The notes beneath the pieces are model-generated. The model saw nothing but the letters and a program-made list of their open reading frames with translations. It did no database searches and had not been told where the DNA came from. From a bacterium (GTDB lineage: Bacteria > JAJVIF01 > JAGGVT01): a stretch of DNA of 36,194 bases. The translations under genes were made by a program, and so were the position numbers. Of this stretch, positions 1 to 8,491 are shown one piece after another (position 1 is the stretch's first letter; every line of letters starts with the position of its first letter). The stretch is taken from contig JAGGVT010000043.1 of the NCBI GenBank assembly GCA_021157815.1, positions 1 to 36,194 of the forward strand, given 5' to 3'.

Positions 1-40
1 AACTTGATTCAGAATCCACGTCTTCCAGGCTTGAAGATGG

Positions 41-61
41 ATTCCGGGTCAAGCCCGGAAT
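41..61. repeat. Perfect inverted repeat ATTCCGGG-TCAAG-CCCGGAAT, REP-like intergenic hairpin
   Basis: 8-bp perfect arms with a 5-nt loop; resembles the dispersed 'ATTCCGGGTCAAGCCCGGAATGACA' intergenic palindromes seen in many bacteria. Confidence 0.6.
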
Positions 62-154
62 GACATTGAATATACTTGATGGTTTTATTATGATTTTCTG
101 GTCTATTAAACCTTTTTCAACAGCCCCGGGACGCCAGCGCTACAAGACATCTCA

Positions 155-474
155 AACCTGTTAACTTTCTAACTTGCTAACTTGCTAACCTGCTAACTTG
201 TTAACTTGCTAACCTGCTAACTTGTTAACTTGCTAACTTGCTAACCTGCTAACTTGTTAACTTGCTAACCTGCTAACCTGTTAACTTGCTAACCTGCTAA
301 CCTGCTAACCTGCTAACTTGCTAACCTGCTAACCTGCTAACTTGCTAACCTGTTAACTTGCTAACCTGCTAACTTGCTAACTTGCTAACCTGCTAACTTG
401 CTAACCTGTTAACTTGCTAACTTGCTAACTTGCTAACTTGTTAACTTGCTAACCTGTTAACTGTCTTACTTGCT
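155..474. repeat. Tandem octamer array, consensus AAC[C/T]TG[C/T]T, 38 in-phase units (155-458) plus two decayed units
   Basis: Read directly: strict 8-bp phase without indels; 17 AACTTGCT, 11 AACCTGCT, 4 AACTTGTT, 5 AACCTGTT, 1 AACTTTCT. Confidence 0.97.
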
Positions 475-525
475 TTTTCACTCTTGCAAATTCTATAATC
501 AAAGCGACTATTCTAGGAGATGACC

Positions 526-1437
526 ATGAACCTCAATGTGCAAATCGGGAGTATGAGCCTGCCGAATCCGTTTATCGCCGCAAGCGGGACATACGGCTAC
601 GGCGTTGAATGGGAGGGATTAAGCACTCCGGATGAATTCGGCGCGATTGTCGGCAAGGGTATTTTCATCGAGCCTAAAACGGGGAATCCCTCTCCAAGAC
701 TGGCGGAGACATCATGCGGACTTATTAATTCAATCGGGCTGGAGGGACCAGGAATCGATAATTTCATAAATGAAATTGTCCCTCAAATGAAACAGCTTGA
801 TGTTTTGTGCATTGCGAATATCAACGGCGATTCAGTTGCAGAGTACGGCGACCTTGCCAGACGGTTGGACAGCGTTGAGGAAATCGCGGCAGTAGAGGTT
901 AATGTCAGCTGTCCCAACCTTGAATCCAGCGGTATGACGTTTGGAATAAATGCATCCAGCGTTTCAGAAATAACAAAAATTGTCAGGAGCAGTTTTACCA
1001 GAACTGTGATTGTCAAACTGACTCCGAATGTAACTGACATTCGCGTTCAGGCGAAAGCCGCTCTGGATGCCGGAGCTGACGCGTTGACAATCGCGAACAC
1101 ATGGGTTGGAATGGCGATTGACGTTCATAAGCGCACAAGCAGGATTGGCCGCGATTTCGGAGGCTATTCAGGAGCGGCGATTAAACCGATTACGTTAAAA
1201 CTTGTTTATGAGGTGTATAAGGAATTCGGATGCACGATTATCGGCAGCGGCGGAATATATGAACTGTTTGACTGCCTTGAGTACTTCATCGCCGGAGCGA
1301 GAGCATTGATGCTGGGTACGGTTAATTTCATCGACCCTATGAGAATGGCTGCGCTCAAGAAAGAGCTGGCTGAATTTCTCGAGAATGAGAAGTTATCGCT
1401 GGATGAGTTGATTGGGAGTTATGGTTCATCTGTATAA
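526..1437 (+). CDS. pyrD: Dihydroorotate dehydrogenase, catalytic subunit (class 1B-like)
   Basis: NPFIAASGTYGYG, NVSCPN, VKLTPNV, GGYSGAAIKPITL, IIGSGGI motifs; AGGAG at 515-519 favours ATG 526 over 520. Confidence 0.93.
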   Translation: MNLNVQIGSMSLPNPFIAASGTYGYGVEWEGLSTPDEFGAIVGKGIFIEPKTGNPSPRLAETSCGLINSIGLEGPGIDNFINEIVPQMKQLDVLCIANINGDSVAEYGDLARRLDSVEEIAAVEVNVSCPNLESSGMTFGINASSVSEITKIVRSSFTRTVIVKLTPNVTDIRVQAKAALDAGADALTIANTWVGMAIDVHKRTSRIGRDFGGYSGAAIKPITLKLVYEVYKEFGCTIIGSGGIYELFDCLEYFIAGARALMLGTVNFIDPMRMAALKKELAEFLENEKLSLDELIGSYGSSV

Positions 1438-1447
1438 CAACAGCCCA

Positions 1448-1915
1448 TTATCCCCACTGATTGCGATATTCCACCAATTTGGATTTGACATTTTCGTTAC
1501 CGCCGGATGCCATTATCTGTGCGGCTAGAATCGCGGCGTTGTCCATTCGACCCACTCCGACTGTCGCCACCGGAATCCCCTCGGGCATCTGGACGATTGA
1601 AAGAAGCGCATCCATGCCGCCAAGTGTTCCAGCCGGAATCGGGACTCCAATCACGGGGATGAGCGTTTGCGATGCTATCACTCCGGGCAGATGAGCCGCG
1701 AGTCCGGCGCCAGCGATTATCGCTTTGACATTCGCTTTCTCAGCGTTCTGAATTATCTCATCCAGTTTATGCAGCTGTCGATGCGCGGAGCAGATATGCG
1801 TTTCATAAGATATCCCAAAACCATCGAGTATCTGTGTCGCTTTGGGAAAATATTCCTCATCGCTCTTGCTGCCAAGAATGATTAAAACGTCAGTGTTTTC
1901 TGTGTCATTTGCCAT
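1448..1915 (-). CDS. purE: N5-carboxyaminoimidazole ribonucleotide mutase
   Basis: [54 protein letters not shown] motifs; convergent with pyrD. Confidence 0.93.
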   Translation of the reverse strand: MANDTENTDVLIILGSKSDEEYFPKATQILDGFGISYETHICSAHRQLHKLDEIIQNAEKANVKAIIAGAGLAAHLPGVIASQTLIPVIGVPIPAGTLGGMDALLSIVQMPEGIPVATVGVGRMDNAAILAAQIMASGGNENVKSKLVEYRNQWG

Positions 1916-2055
1916 TGTTTGAAATCCTGTTTAAAACATGATTTTATCCAATTCATTCGGATGCAAACGAATCCGATATTAACATTGATGGATAATAGCT
2001 GTGAGACGCCCGAGTGTCAAGCCGGGATGAGTTGAGATCCAACCGGTAAGAATGA

Positions 2056-2083
2056 TTGTTTCACGATTTTAATATGATATAAT
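2056..2083 (+). promoter_or_regulatory. Sigma70-type promoter candidate for the TPR gene
   Basis: TTGTTT (2056-2061), 16 bp, TATAAT (2078-2083). Confidence 0.45.
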
Positions 2084-2179
2084 CATTCGTTTACTCCGAT
2101 ATAGTTCGGATGTTTTAGCTTGAATTGCCTGTTTAGATGAACAAAGATAAACACTGGTGCATTATTTAAAAATCACTTT

Positions 2180-5100
2180 ATGACGCCGTTAAGCAAGATA
2201 TTTGGAAAGACACGCGCTATCGAATCCCTTCTGTCCAAGGGAGATTCCGCTGTTCATAGTGGAAACTACAAGGTTGCGGAGGGTTTTTACGATGATGCCC
2301 TGACCAACCTTGAAAAACTCAAGCCAACTTCTGTAGTTAACCAGCAAATTATCATGTCGCTGGTCGGATTAGCTCAGGCAATCGATGGGCAGGGGCGACG
2401 CGCGGAAGTTTATCAGTATTTTGACAGAGCGCTTGAGATAAAAGGAAACCACGACCAGCTATTCGACATCCTGACAAAAATCATCAAGCCCGATCAGGAA
2501 TTGAATGAAAGCGGGCTGCGTGTTCTTAAAAAGGCGTATGAGAAAAAAAAATCCAACGAGTTTCTATTAAAGATATACGCTCAGGCGTTATGGGATAATC
2601 AGATTTTCGACCAACGTTCATTGGAGATATATGACCGCGCCCATCAGGCTGACCCGAATTTTCCAAAAGCAATCAAGGGATTGGGAAAGGCTCTCATTGA
2701 GAACGCTCGATGGGATGACCGTGCATTGAAAATTCACAGGCGCCTGCAGAAACTGGAACCGGAAAACAAGGAACATCTGAAAAACATCGCGCTTTGCTAT
2801 GCCAATCAAGATCCACCGCCTGATGAATCATACCAGGTGATGCTCAAGGCAAGGGAACTTTATCCTGACGAGGAAGCCATATTCGATGGATTAACCAAGT
2901 ATTATCTTAACAATCAGGAAATGCGCGAGGCTATCTTTGAGCATTTTAAAAAGGCTTATGAGAAAAAGCCTTCCCGTATGATAGCCGAAAAGATGCTTCC
3001 CTACCTGCTTAGAAACCATGACACAAGCGATACGGCAATTAGCGTATATGAACAGCATTTTGCAACTCACCCCAAACGTGAGCAAATTTTGTCAATCCTA
3101 TCTGAGCATTACATAAAGAATAATAAAAGCGATGATCTTGCACTGGAAATTGTTGAAACTCTTTTTAAACTTAATCCTCGCGCCCGCGACAATACTCTCT
3201 ACCTCGCCATGCTTTACGCAAAGGATGGCAAATTCGATGCCACCGCGCTACAGGTGTACGAATCGGTTGTTGATGAGGAAGAGGGTGACACACCGCCTGA
3301 AATAATCAGCGCTCTTGCGAACACATATCTAAAAGAGAATCGCAAGGATTCACACGCGCGAGAGATTTACTTCCGGGAACTCGAGCTTAAACCACACAAT
3401 ACTGAAGTACTTAAGACACTTGGCATAATCGCCCTTTCGAAGAAACATCTCGATGACAGGGATATTAGGGTCCTGACAAAATTATTCAAAGCGCCATCGA
3501 CTCAAAATGAATTTCGGATTAATGTCGCCAATTCACTTGTTCAAGTTCTTACAAAACGCCGGAACGATACAGGATTCGCCCAGGAAGTATTCGGATTCCT
3601 CTGGCAGAAAGGCTCGGAACTGCCATCAGAAGCCGTTATGGAACTTGCGCTGAAGCATGCAAAAAGCAAATCGTCAAATGCGCAGGACATCAGGCTTTTT
3701 GAATCGGCTCTGAAGAATAGATTCAATTCAACAATCGCGTGGGCACTCGCGAAACTATATATTAAAAACAGCCGGGATGATTCCACTGCAAACACTCTGT
3801 ATATGCGTGTTTTGCAGGATGATCCCACAAACAGCAGCATAATCAACTTCCTTGCGCCCAAAATCCTTGACAAAAAGGAAATCAAACCGAAGTATTTCCC
3901 AATAATTCAAGGATTAATAGAAACCAACCCCAAGCTGCTGCTGGAGAAGGTTTCACAGACTCACGGCATGACGCTCTTCATCAAAACCGGCAGGCATCAT
4001 CTGATCCATGGTGATTTCGACAAGGCGTTCAAGGTGCTGAATTTCGCAAATAAAAATTTCAAGGATCCGGTTATTGAATACCTTCTTGGAATCGCGCTTC
4101 TTGAAAAAGGTGATTTGTCCACCGCGAGCCGCGTATTCGAGCATCTTGTAAAAAGCGCGCCACAGAATCCACTATATCAATACCGCCTTGGCCATCTCGC
4201 TCTTCTTGAAAAGAAATTTGACATAGCTGAAAAGGCATTTAAAAAACTCTTTAAATCATATCCGAATCATGAATTGTTAAACGCCCGCATGGGCATGTTA
4301 TATGAAGCTCAAGGCAACTGGAAAAAAGCCGAGACACATTATAAAAAACTTCTTGAATCCAGCGGTGAATTCTCGAATTACGGTTTATTACGCCTTGCCG
4401 TGGAGAATTTCCGCCATAATCGCGATGACAGTTTCGAGGAGAAACTGAAAAAACATATCGATGAATCATATTTCGGGCAGCTTATCGCTCGAACGCTGGC
4501 AAAGAGAAGGTTTGACATTGGAGTCCGCGCTTTCAGAGAGGAGAAACTTCAGGAAGCGGTTCACCATCTTGAACGCGCCGCGAAGTATGTCGATACAGCA
4601 GAACTCAACCGGATTTACGCAGAGGCGCATTATCGTTACGGAATCCAGTTGATGAAGCGCAACGATACTGTCAACGCCGAAAAGCATTTTAAACAAGCTC
4701 AGGAAATTGATCCAAAGTCCGGTGGCCCAAGCCTTCTTCTTGGACTGATGAGCCACATTAACAACAAACCGATCAAAGCGAGAAGTTACTATCAGTACGT
4801 CATCAATAACCACAGTAACCTAAGAGACTATGCTCTTATCTACCTCGGCAAGCTGGAACTGAAAAACAAGAATTACAATCAAGCAAACGAAAATTTCAAC
4901 ATGGCACTGGAATATGAACGTGTTTATCCGGAAGCGCTTCTCGGGCGCATGATTTCGTTCTACATAAACTCCGCTGAGCTGGATACTCCCAGGATACTTG
5001 AAAACCGCGATTTCCTTGAACTGTATGAAAAGAAAATGATAAACCTTCCATTCCTGGGCGTGATTTTTTTCCGGGGCGGCAGATATGACCAAGGCATCAA

Positions 5101-6145
5101 TGTTCTGGAAAAGGGAGTAAAGAAAAACCCGGATGTTGAATCGCTTTTTTTACTGGGACTTTTAAATATTTATAACCAGAAACATAAGATAGCGTTCCAC
5201 TACTGGTCGGATATCCCTTCGCTTCTTGGCAAGAGCAAAATGATGCTGGACAAGAAACTGGAGATTCTCTACGCACTTGGATATTACTACCTTGAAGAAG
5301 AAATGATAGAGAAAGCGACTGAGGTTTTTGATGAAATCAAACGCTTCAGCCCCAAGAGCCTTGATTTGGATATAGCAAAATCGCTTACGTTGATTCATAG
5401 AGGATATCTGGAGGCAAAAGCCAGAAATGTAGATCGCGCGATTAACTCGTGGAAAACCGCTCTTAAATTCAACCAGTCATCACTGATGGCTCTTCAAAAC
5501 CTTTCGCTTGCTTACATCATCAAGACAAAGCCGCAGGAAGCCCTTGACAACTGGACTCACTATTTCGACCTTCTTGAAAGAAAGGTGCAGCGATTCCCGG
5601 ATGAAAATTCCGTTGTCGAATTGAATGAATCTCGGCGAATTCTAAATACGCTTAACATGGTCGCGGGAGATGAGAAAACTTTCTCGCTTGCGGTAAGAAA
5701 AGAAATCCTGATAGACAACATAGAGAGCGTGAACCATTATTACTGGACACTTAACCTTGAGAAAGGCGCGACCGCGGATGATGCGAAGACATCATATTTC
5801 AGGCTGATTCGAACATACACTCCGGAAAAACACGCTGAGGAATTCATGCAAATCGAGGAAGCGTACCAGTTCTTCCTTGATGACGACCGATTTAAAAAAG
5901 CGCAGCCGTTGATCTTTAACGGGTTTAACCTTCATAAAACACTCAGGCTTATTAAACTTCCTTTTAAATGGGGTGTTCCTGAATTACCGTCAATTATGGA
6001 CTCCTGCGATCGATTTATCGACCCCAGGGAATCCATTAGCAATATTAAGTTCCAGTCTTTCTATCATCAGATTTCATTCGACAAGGTTCTTCCTGATTAT
6101 CCTACTCATGAATTTGTCATAGATGATTATCTGACCGACTGGTAA
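2180..6145 (+). CDS. Giant tetratricopeptide-repeat protein with C-terminal degenerate J-like domain
   Basis: 1321-aa ORF with many TPR-like helical repeats (e.g. GMLYEAQGNWKKAETHYKKLLE); C-terminal YYWTLNLEKGATADDAKTSYFRLIRTYTPEKHAEEFMQIEEAYQFF aligns by eye to the DnaJ J domain with HPD replaced by TPE. Confidence 0.9.
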   Translation: MTPLSKIFGKTRAIESLLSKGDSAVHSGNYKVAEGFYDDALTNLEKLKPTSVVNQQIIMSLVGLAQAIDGQGRRAEVYQYFDRALEIKGNHDQLFDILTKIIKPDQELNESGLRVLKKAYEKKKSNEFLLKIYAQALWDNQIFDQRSLEIYDRAHQADPNFPKAIKGLGKALIENARWDDRALKIHRRLQKLEPENKEHLKNIALCYANQDPPPDESYQVMLKARELYPDEEAIFDGLTKYYLNNQEMREAIFEHFKKAYEKKPSRMIAEKMLPYLLRNHDTSDTAISVYEQHFATHPKREQILSILSEHYIKNNKSDDLALEIVETLFKLNPRARDNTLYLAMLYAKDGKFDATALQVYESVVDEEEGDTPPEIISALANTYLKENRKDSHAREIYFRELELKPHNTEVLKTLGIIALSKKHLDDRDIRVLTKLFKAPSTQNEFRINVANSLVQVLTKRRNDTGFAQEVFGFLWQKGSELPSEAVMELALKHAKSKSSNAQDIRLFESALKNRFNSTIAWALAKLYIKNSRDDSTANTLYMRVLQDDPTNSSIINFLAPKILDKKEIKPKYFPIIQGLIETNPKLLLEKVSQTHGMTLFIKTGRHHLIHGDFDKAFKVLNFANKNFKDPVIEYLLGIALLEKGDLSTASRVFEHLVKSAPQNPLYQYRLGHLALLEKKFDIAEKAFKKLFKSYPNHELLNARMGMLYEAQGNWKKAETHYKKLLESSGEFSNYGLLRLAVENFRHNRDDSFEEKLKKHIDESYFGQLIARTLAKRRFDIGVRAFREEKLQEAVHHLERAAKYVDTAELNRIYAEAHYRYGIQLMKRNDTVNAEKHFKQAQEIDPKSGGPSLLLGLMSHINNKPIKARSYYQYVINNHSNLRDYALIYLGKLELKNKNYNQANENFNMALEYERVYPEALLGRMISFYINSAELDTPRILENRDFLELYEKKMINLPFLGVIFFRGGRYDQGINVLEKGVKKNPDVESLFLLGLLNIYNQKHKIAFHYWSDIPSLLGKSKMMLDKKLEILYALGYYYLEEEMIEKATEVFDEIKRFSPKSLDLDIAKSLTLIHRGYLEAKARNVDRAINSWKTALKFNQSSLMALQNLSLAYIIKTKPQEALDNWTHYFDLLERKVQRFPDENSVVELNESRRILNTLNMVAGDEKTFSLAVRKEILIDNIESVNHYYWTLNLEKGATADDAKTSYFRLIRTYTPEKHAEEFMQIEEAYQFFLDDDRFKKAQPLIFNGFNLHKTLRLIKLPFKWGVPELPSIMDSCDRFIDPRESISNIKFQSFYHQISFDKVLPDYPTHEFVIDDYLTDW

Positions 6146-6174
6146 ATTTTATTCATAGACAGGCAATATATACC

Positions 6175-6843
6175 GTGAACGAATTTCTCTTCGACAATAA
6201 ACCGTTTGATATCATGCGTCCTGAAACCTCAGAAGGCACGCAAAAAGACACGGAAAAGCCGTACATCACCGACCTTCTGAAAGAGATTGGTAAAATCCGG
6301 ATTGATGTATTGCGAATGCAGAAACGCATGCAGTCGCAGACAAGACAGGGACCAGGAGGCGCGTCACTGGCATCGTCGGATTTGATAGACCCCAATTCTG
6401 GCCGTGACATGGCACAGGCTTTGAAGTTCCTTGAAATCATTCTACGTGATATTCGCGGGATTAAACCCGAAATTACCAGTCTTCACGATAAAATTAAAAA
6501 CGAAATTACTGATGATATGACCACAAGCTTATTTCAGGTGATTGACGCTTTTCAAAGAGTATTTTTATCGATGAACGAATCGGAGGATGGTCCTCAGATG
6601 TTGGGATGGTTTAAAGGAATCAGGCAGATTTACAATACCATGATGATGACTCTGCAAAAATACGGCATTGAGGAAATTGAGTGTCTTGGAAAAAAGTTTG
6701 ACCCAAAGATTCACGCTGCGGTCGGGACTGTTAAAGACTCATCAAAAGCGAATGGAACAATTGTCAGAGTGGACAGATTGGGATTCATACGAAACAGTAT
6801 CCCGATGAGATTCCCCGAAGTAATAATCGTAAGAAACAACTGA
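6175..6843 (+). CDS. grpE: GrpE-like nucleotide exchange factor (divergent)
   Basis: C-terminal GrpE beta-domain pattern LQKYGIEEIECLGKKFDPKIHAAVGTV...GTIVRVDRLGFIRNSIPMRFPEVIIVRN; GTG start. Confidence 0.8.
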   Translation: MNEFLFDNKPFDIMRPETSEGTQKDTEKPYITDLLKEIGKIRIDVLRMQKRMQSQTRQGPGGASLASSDLIDPNSGRDMAQALKFLEIILRDIRGIKPEITSLHDKIKNEITDDMTTSLFQVIDAFQRVFLSMNESEDGPQMLGWFKGIRQIYNTMMMTLQKYGIEEIECLGKKFDPKIHAAVGTVKDSSKANGTIVRVDRLGFIRNSIPMRFPEVIIVRNN

Positions 6844-6848
6844 TATCC

Positions 6849-6867
6849 AGTGCTGATTATCAGCACT
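6849..6867. repeat. Perfect palindrome AGTGCTGAT-T-ATCAGCACT between grpE and rpsP
   Basis: 9-bp perfect arms, 1-nt centre, no following T-tract. Confidence 0.85.
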
Positions 6868-6969
6868 ACACTACAAAAATAAACAAAAATTCTGTTAGGT
6901 AAAAAAAATCAATCGTGGTATCATGTTTGTTCTTTTTGCGTAAATATTAGTTAAGGTAAATGGTATCAA

Positions 6970-7395
6970 GTGAGTCTAAAGATAAGGTTAAAAAGAATCG
7001 GAATGCGGAAGCAGGCATCATACAAAATTGTGGTTGCGGATGCTCGCAAACCGCGTGACGGCAAAGCTGTCGATATTTTAGGAAGCTATTCACCTCAGAG
7101 GAAAGACAAGCCTCTGACTCTTGACATTAAAAAGGTGGACAAGTGGCTGGCAGTCGGTGCGCAACCCACAGAAGCCGCGAAGAAAATCGTGGACAAGGCA
7201 AGAAAAGCGGCTGAGGAACAAGGCGTAACCAAAGTATCGTTAACCAGCGAGCCTGGGAAGCCAAAGCCCAGTAAAAAACAGATGTTGAAGCAGAAAGAAA
7301 CTGCTGAAAAGGATGAAAAAGCTCCAGCTGAAGCACAACCTGAAACTGAGAAAACCGAACCGGAAGAGTCCGAAACAAAGGAAACCGGTGAATAA
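6970..7395 (+). CDS. rpsP: 30S ribosomal protein S16 with long acidic C-terminal tail
   Basis: [42 protein letters not shown] start; synteny rpsP-khpA-rimM-trmD-rplS. Confidence 0.96.
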   Translation: MSLKIRLKRIGMRKQASYKIVVADARKPRDGKAVDILGSYSPQRKDKPLTLDIKKVDKWLAVGAQPTEAAKKIVDKARKAAEEQGVTKVSLTSEPGKPKPSKKQMLKQKETAEKDEKAPAEAQPETEKTEPEESETKETGE

Positions 7396-7525
7396 ATACA
7401 TCTGTTTTTTCCAGTTATCAACCGGATAATTCCGCTGGATGGGGTATAATAAAATAGAAAGTACTATGTGAATCATTCTCGTCTAATGAGATGGGATATG
7501 TTGGAGTCCGAGGAGATTTAGTATC

Positions 7526-7759
7526 ATGCGCGAACTGTTGTTGTCAATTGTCAAGGAACTGGTAGACCATCCGGAGGATGTGGAAGTTCAGGAAGTAGTC
7601 GGTGAAAGAACAACTGTTCTGGAACTGAAAGTACATTCTGATGACATCGGCAAGGTGATTGGTCGAAAGGGGAGAATAATTAATTCTCTCAGAATAATCA
7701 TCAAGTCTGCCGCGGTAAAAGATGGTAAGATTATCACCCTTGAACTGATTTCCCAGTAA
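7526..7759 (+). CDS. khpA: KH-domain RNA-binding protein KhpA (YlqC family)
   Basis: 77 aa; KVIGRKGRIINSLRIIIKSAA KH motif; between rpsP and rimM. Confidence 0.93.
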   Translation: MRELLLSIVKELVDHPEDVEVQEVVGERTTVLELKVHSDDIGKVIGRKGRIINSLRIIIKSAAVKDGKIITLELISQ

Positions 7760-7867
7760 TCCATTATAGCTGGCATGGATTATGGGATAACGAATCTCGT
7801 AGTAAGAAATGACAATTATGTTTCTTATTAGGATATTCGTGTTTTATTGCTTTAGATTATTTTGGGT

Positions 7868-7896
7868 GCGACCCCTCATTTAACGGTCGCTTTTTT
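7868..7896 (+). terminator. Rho-independent terminator candidate between khpA and rimM
   Basis: GCGACC-(11 nt)-GGTCGC followed by TTTTTT. Confidence 0.7.
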
Positions 7897-7955
7897 AATG
7901 ACTACCTTGTGATAGAATTTTACACAAGCAAGCAACGGTAGTGGAGGTGAGTATT

Positions 7956-8480
7956 TTGAATCCTGCTGAAGAGATTAACATCGGTTTGATTCTTGGACCT
8001 TTCGGTGTCAAGGGCGAGTTAAAAATAATGCCCCTGATTAATGATGCCAACAGGCTGTCTGAACTCAAGGATGTTTTAATCGGCAAAGAGAATCAGGATT
8101 CGGAAAGGTATGATATCACCAGAGTCCGCGTCCACAAGACACTGGTGATTATCAAACTTAAGGGAATTAGTTCACGCGAGGATTCAATGTTCCTTAAAAA
8201 CGCGTATCTTCGTATCCCGCGCGACCAGCTTAAAGAGCTTGGTGAGGATCAGTTTTATATTATGGATCTTCAGGGGATAGAAGTATCCACAACCAAAGGT
8301 ATAAAACTTGGAACGCTTGCCGAGGTAATAGAAACTCCCGCTAACGATATTTACCTGATCCAGGGGGATGACAGGAAATATCTAATACCGGCAGTCAAGG
8401 ACATAATTAAAAACGTGGACATAGACAATAAAAAAATGGAAATTGAGCCGATTGAGGGACTTCTGGACCTCGAAGGCTGA
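7956..8480 (+). CDS. rimM: 16S rRNA processing protein RimM
   Basis: INIGLILGPFGVKGELKI, DQFYIMDLQGIEV, YLIPAVKDIIKNVDIDNKKMEIEPIEGLLDL; GGAGGTGAG upstream of TTG 7956 (ORF track starts at 7941). Confidence 0.93.
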   Translation: MNPAEEINIGLILGPFGVKGELKIMPLINDANRLSELKDVLIGKENQDSERYDITRVRVHKTLVIIKLKGISSREDSMFLKNAYLRIPRDQLKELGEDQFYIMDLQGIEVSTTKGIKLGTLAEVIETPANDIYLIQGDDRKYLIPAVKDIIKNVDIDNKKMEIEPIEGLLDLEG

Positions 8481-8491
8481 TATACAGTACC

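Noticed and set aside
155-474. CRISPR array
   Set aside because: Unit is 8 bp with no spacers; a simple tandem repeat.
783-1040. Antisense ORF within pyrD
   Set aside because: Fully overlaps a confident CDS on the other strand and has no recognisable family; the same reasoning applies to the many 60-200 aa antisense ORFs across the TPR gene and the r-protein operon.
1999-2045. Second copy of the TCAAGCC(C)GGGATGA REP motif before the TPR gene
   Set aside because: Only a partial match (GTGTCAAGCCGGGATGA) with no intact inverted arm.
6849-6867. CIRCE/HrcA operator near grpE
   Set aside because: CIRCE is TTAGCACTC-N9-GAGTGCTAA; here the half-sites are in the opposite order with a 1-nt centre, and it is downstream of grpE.
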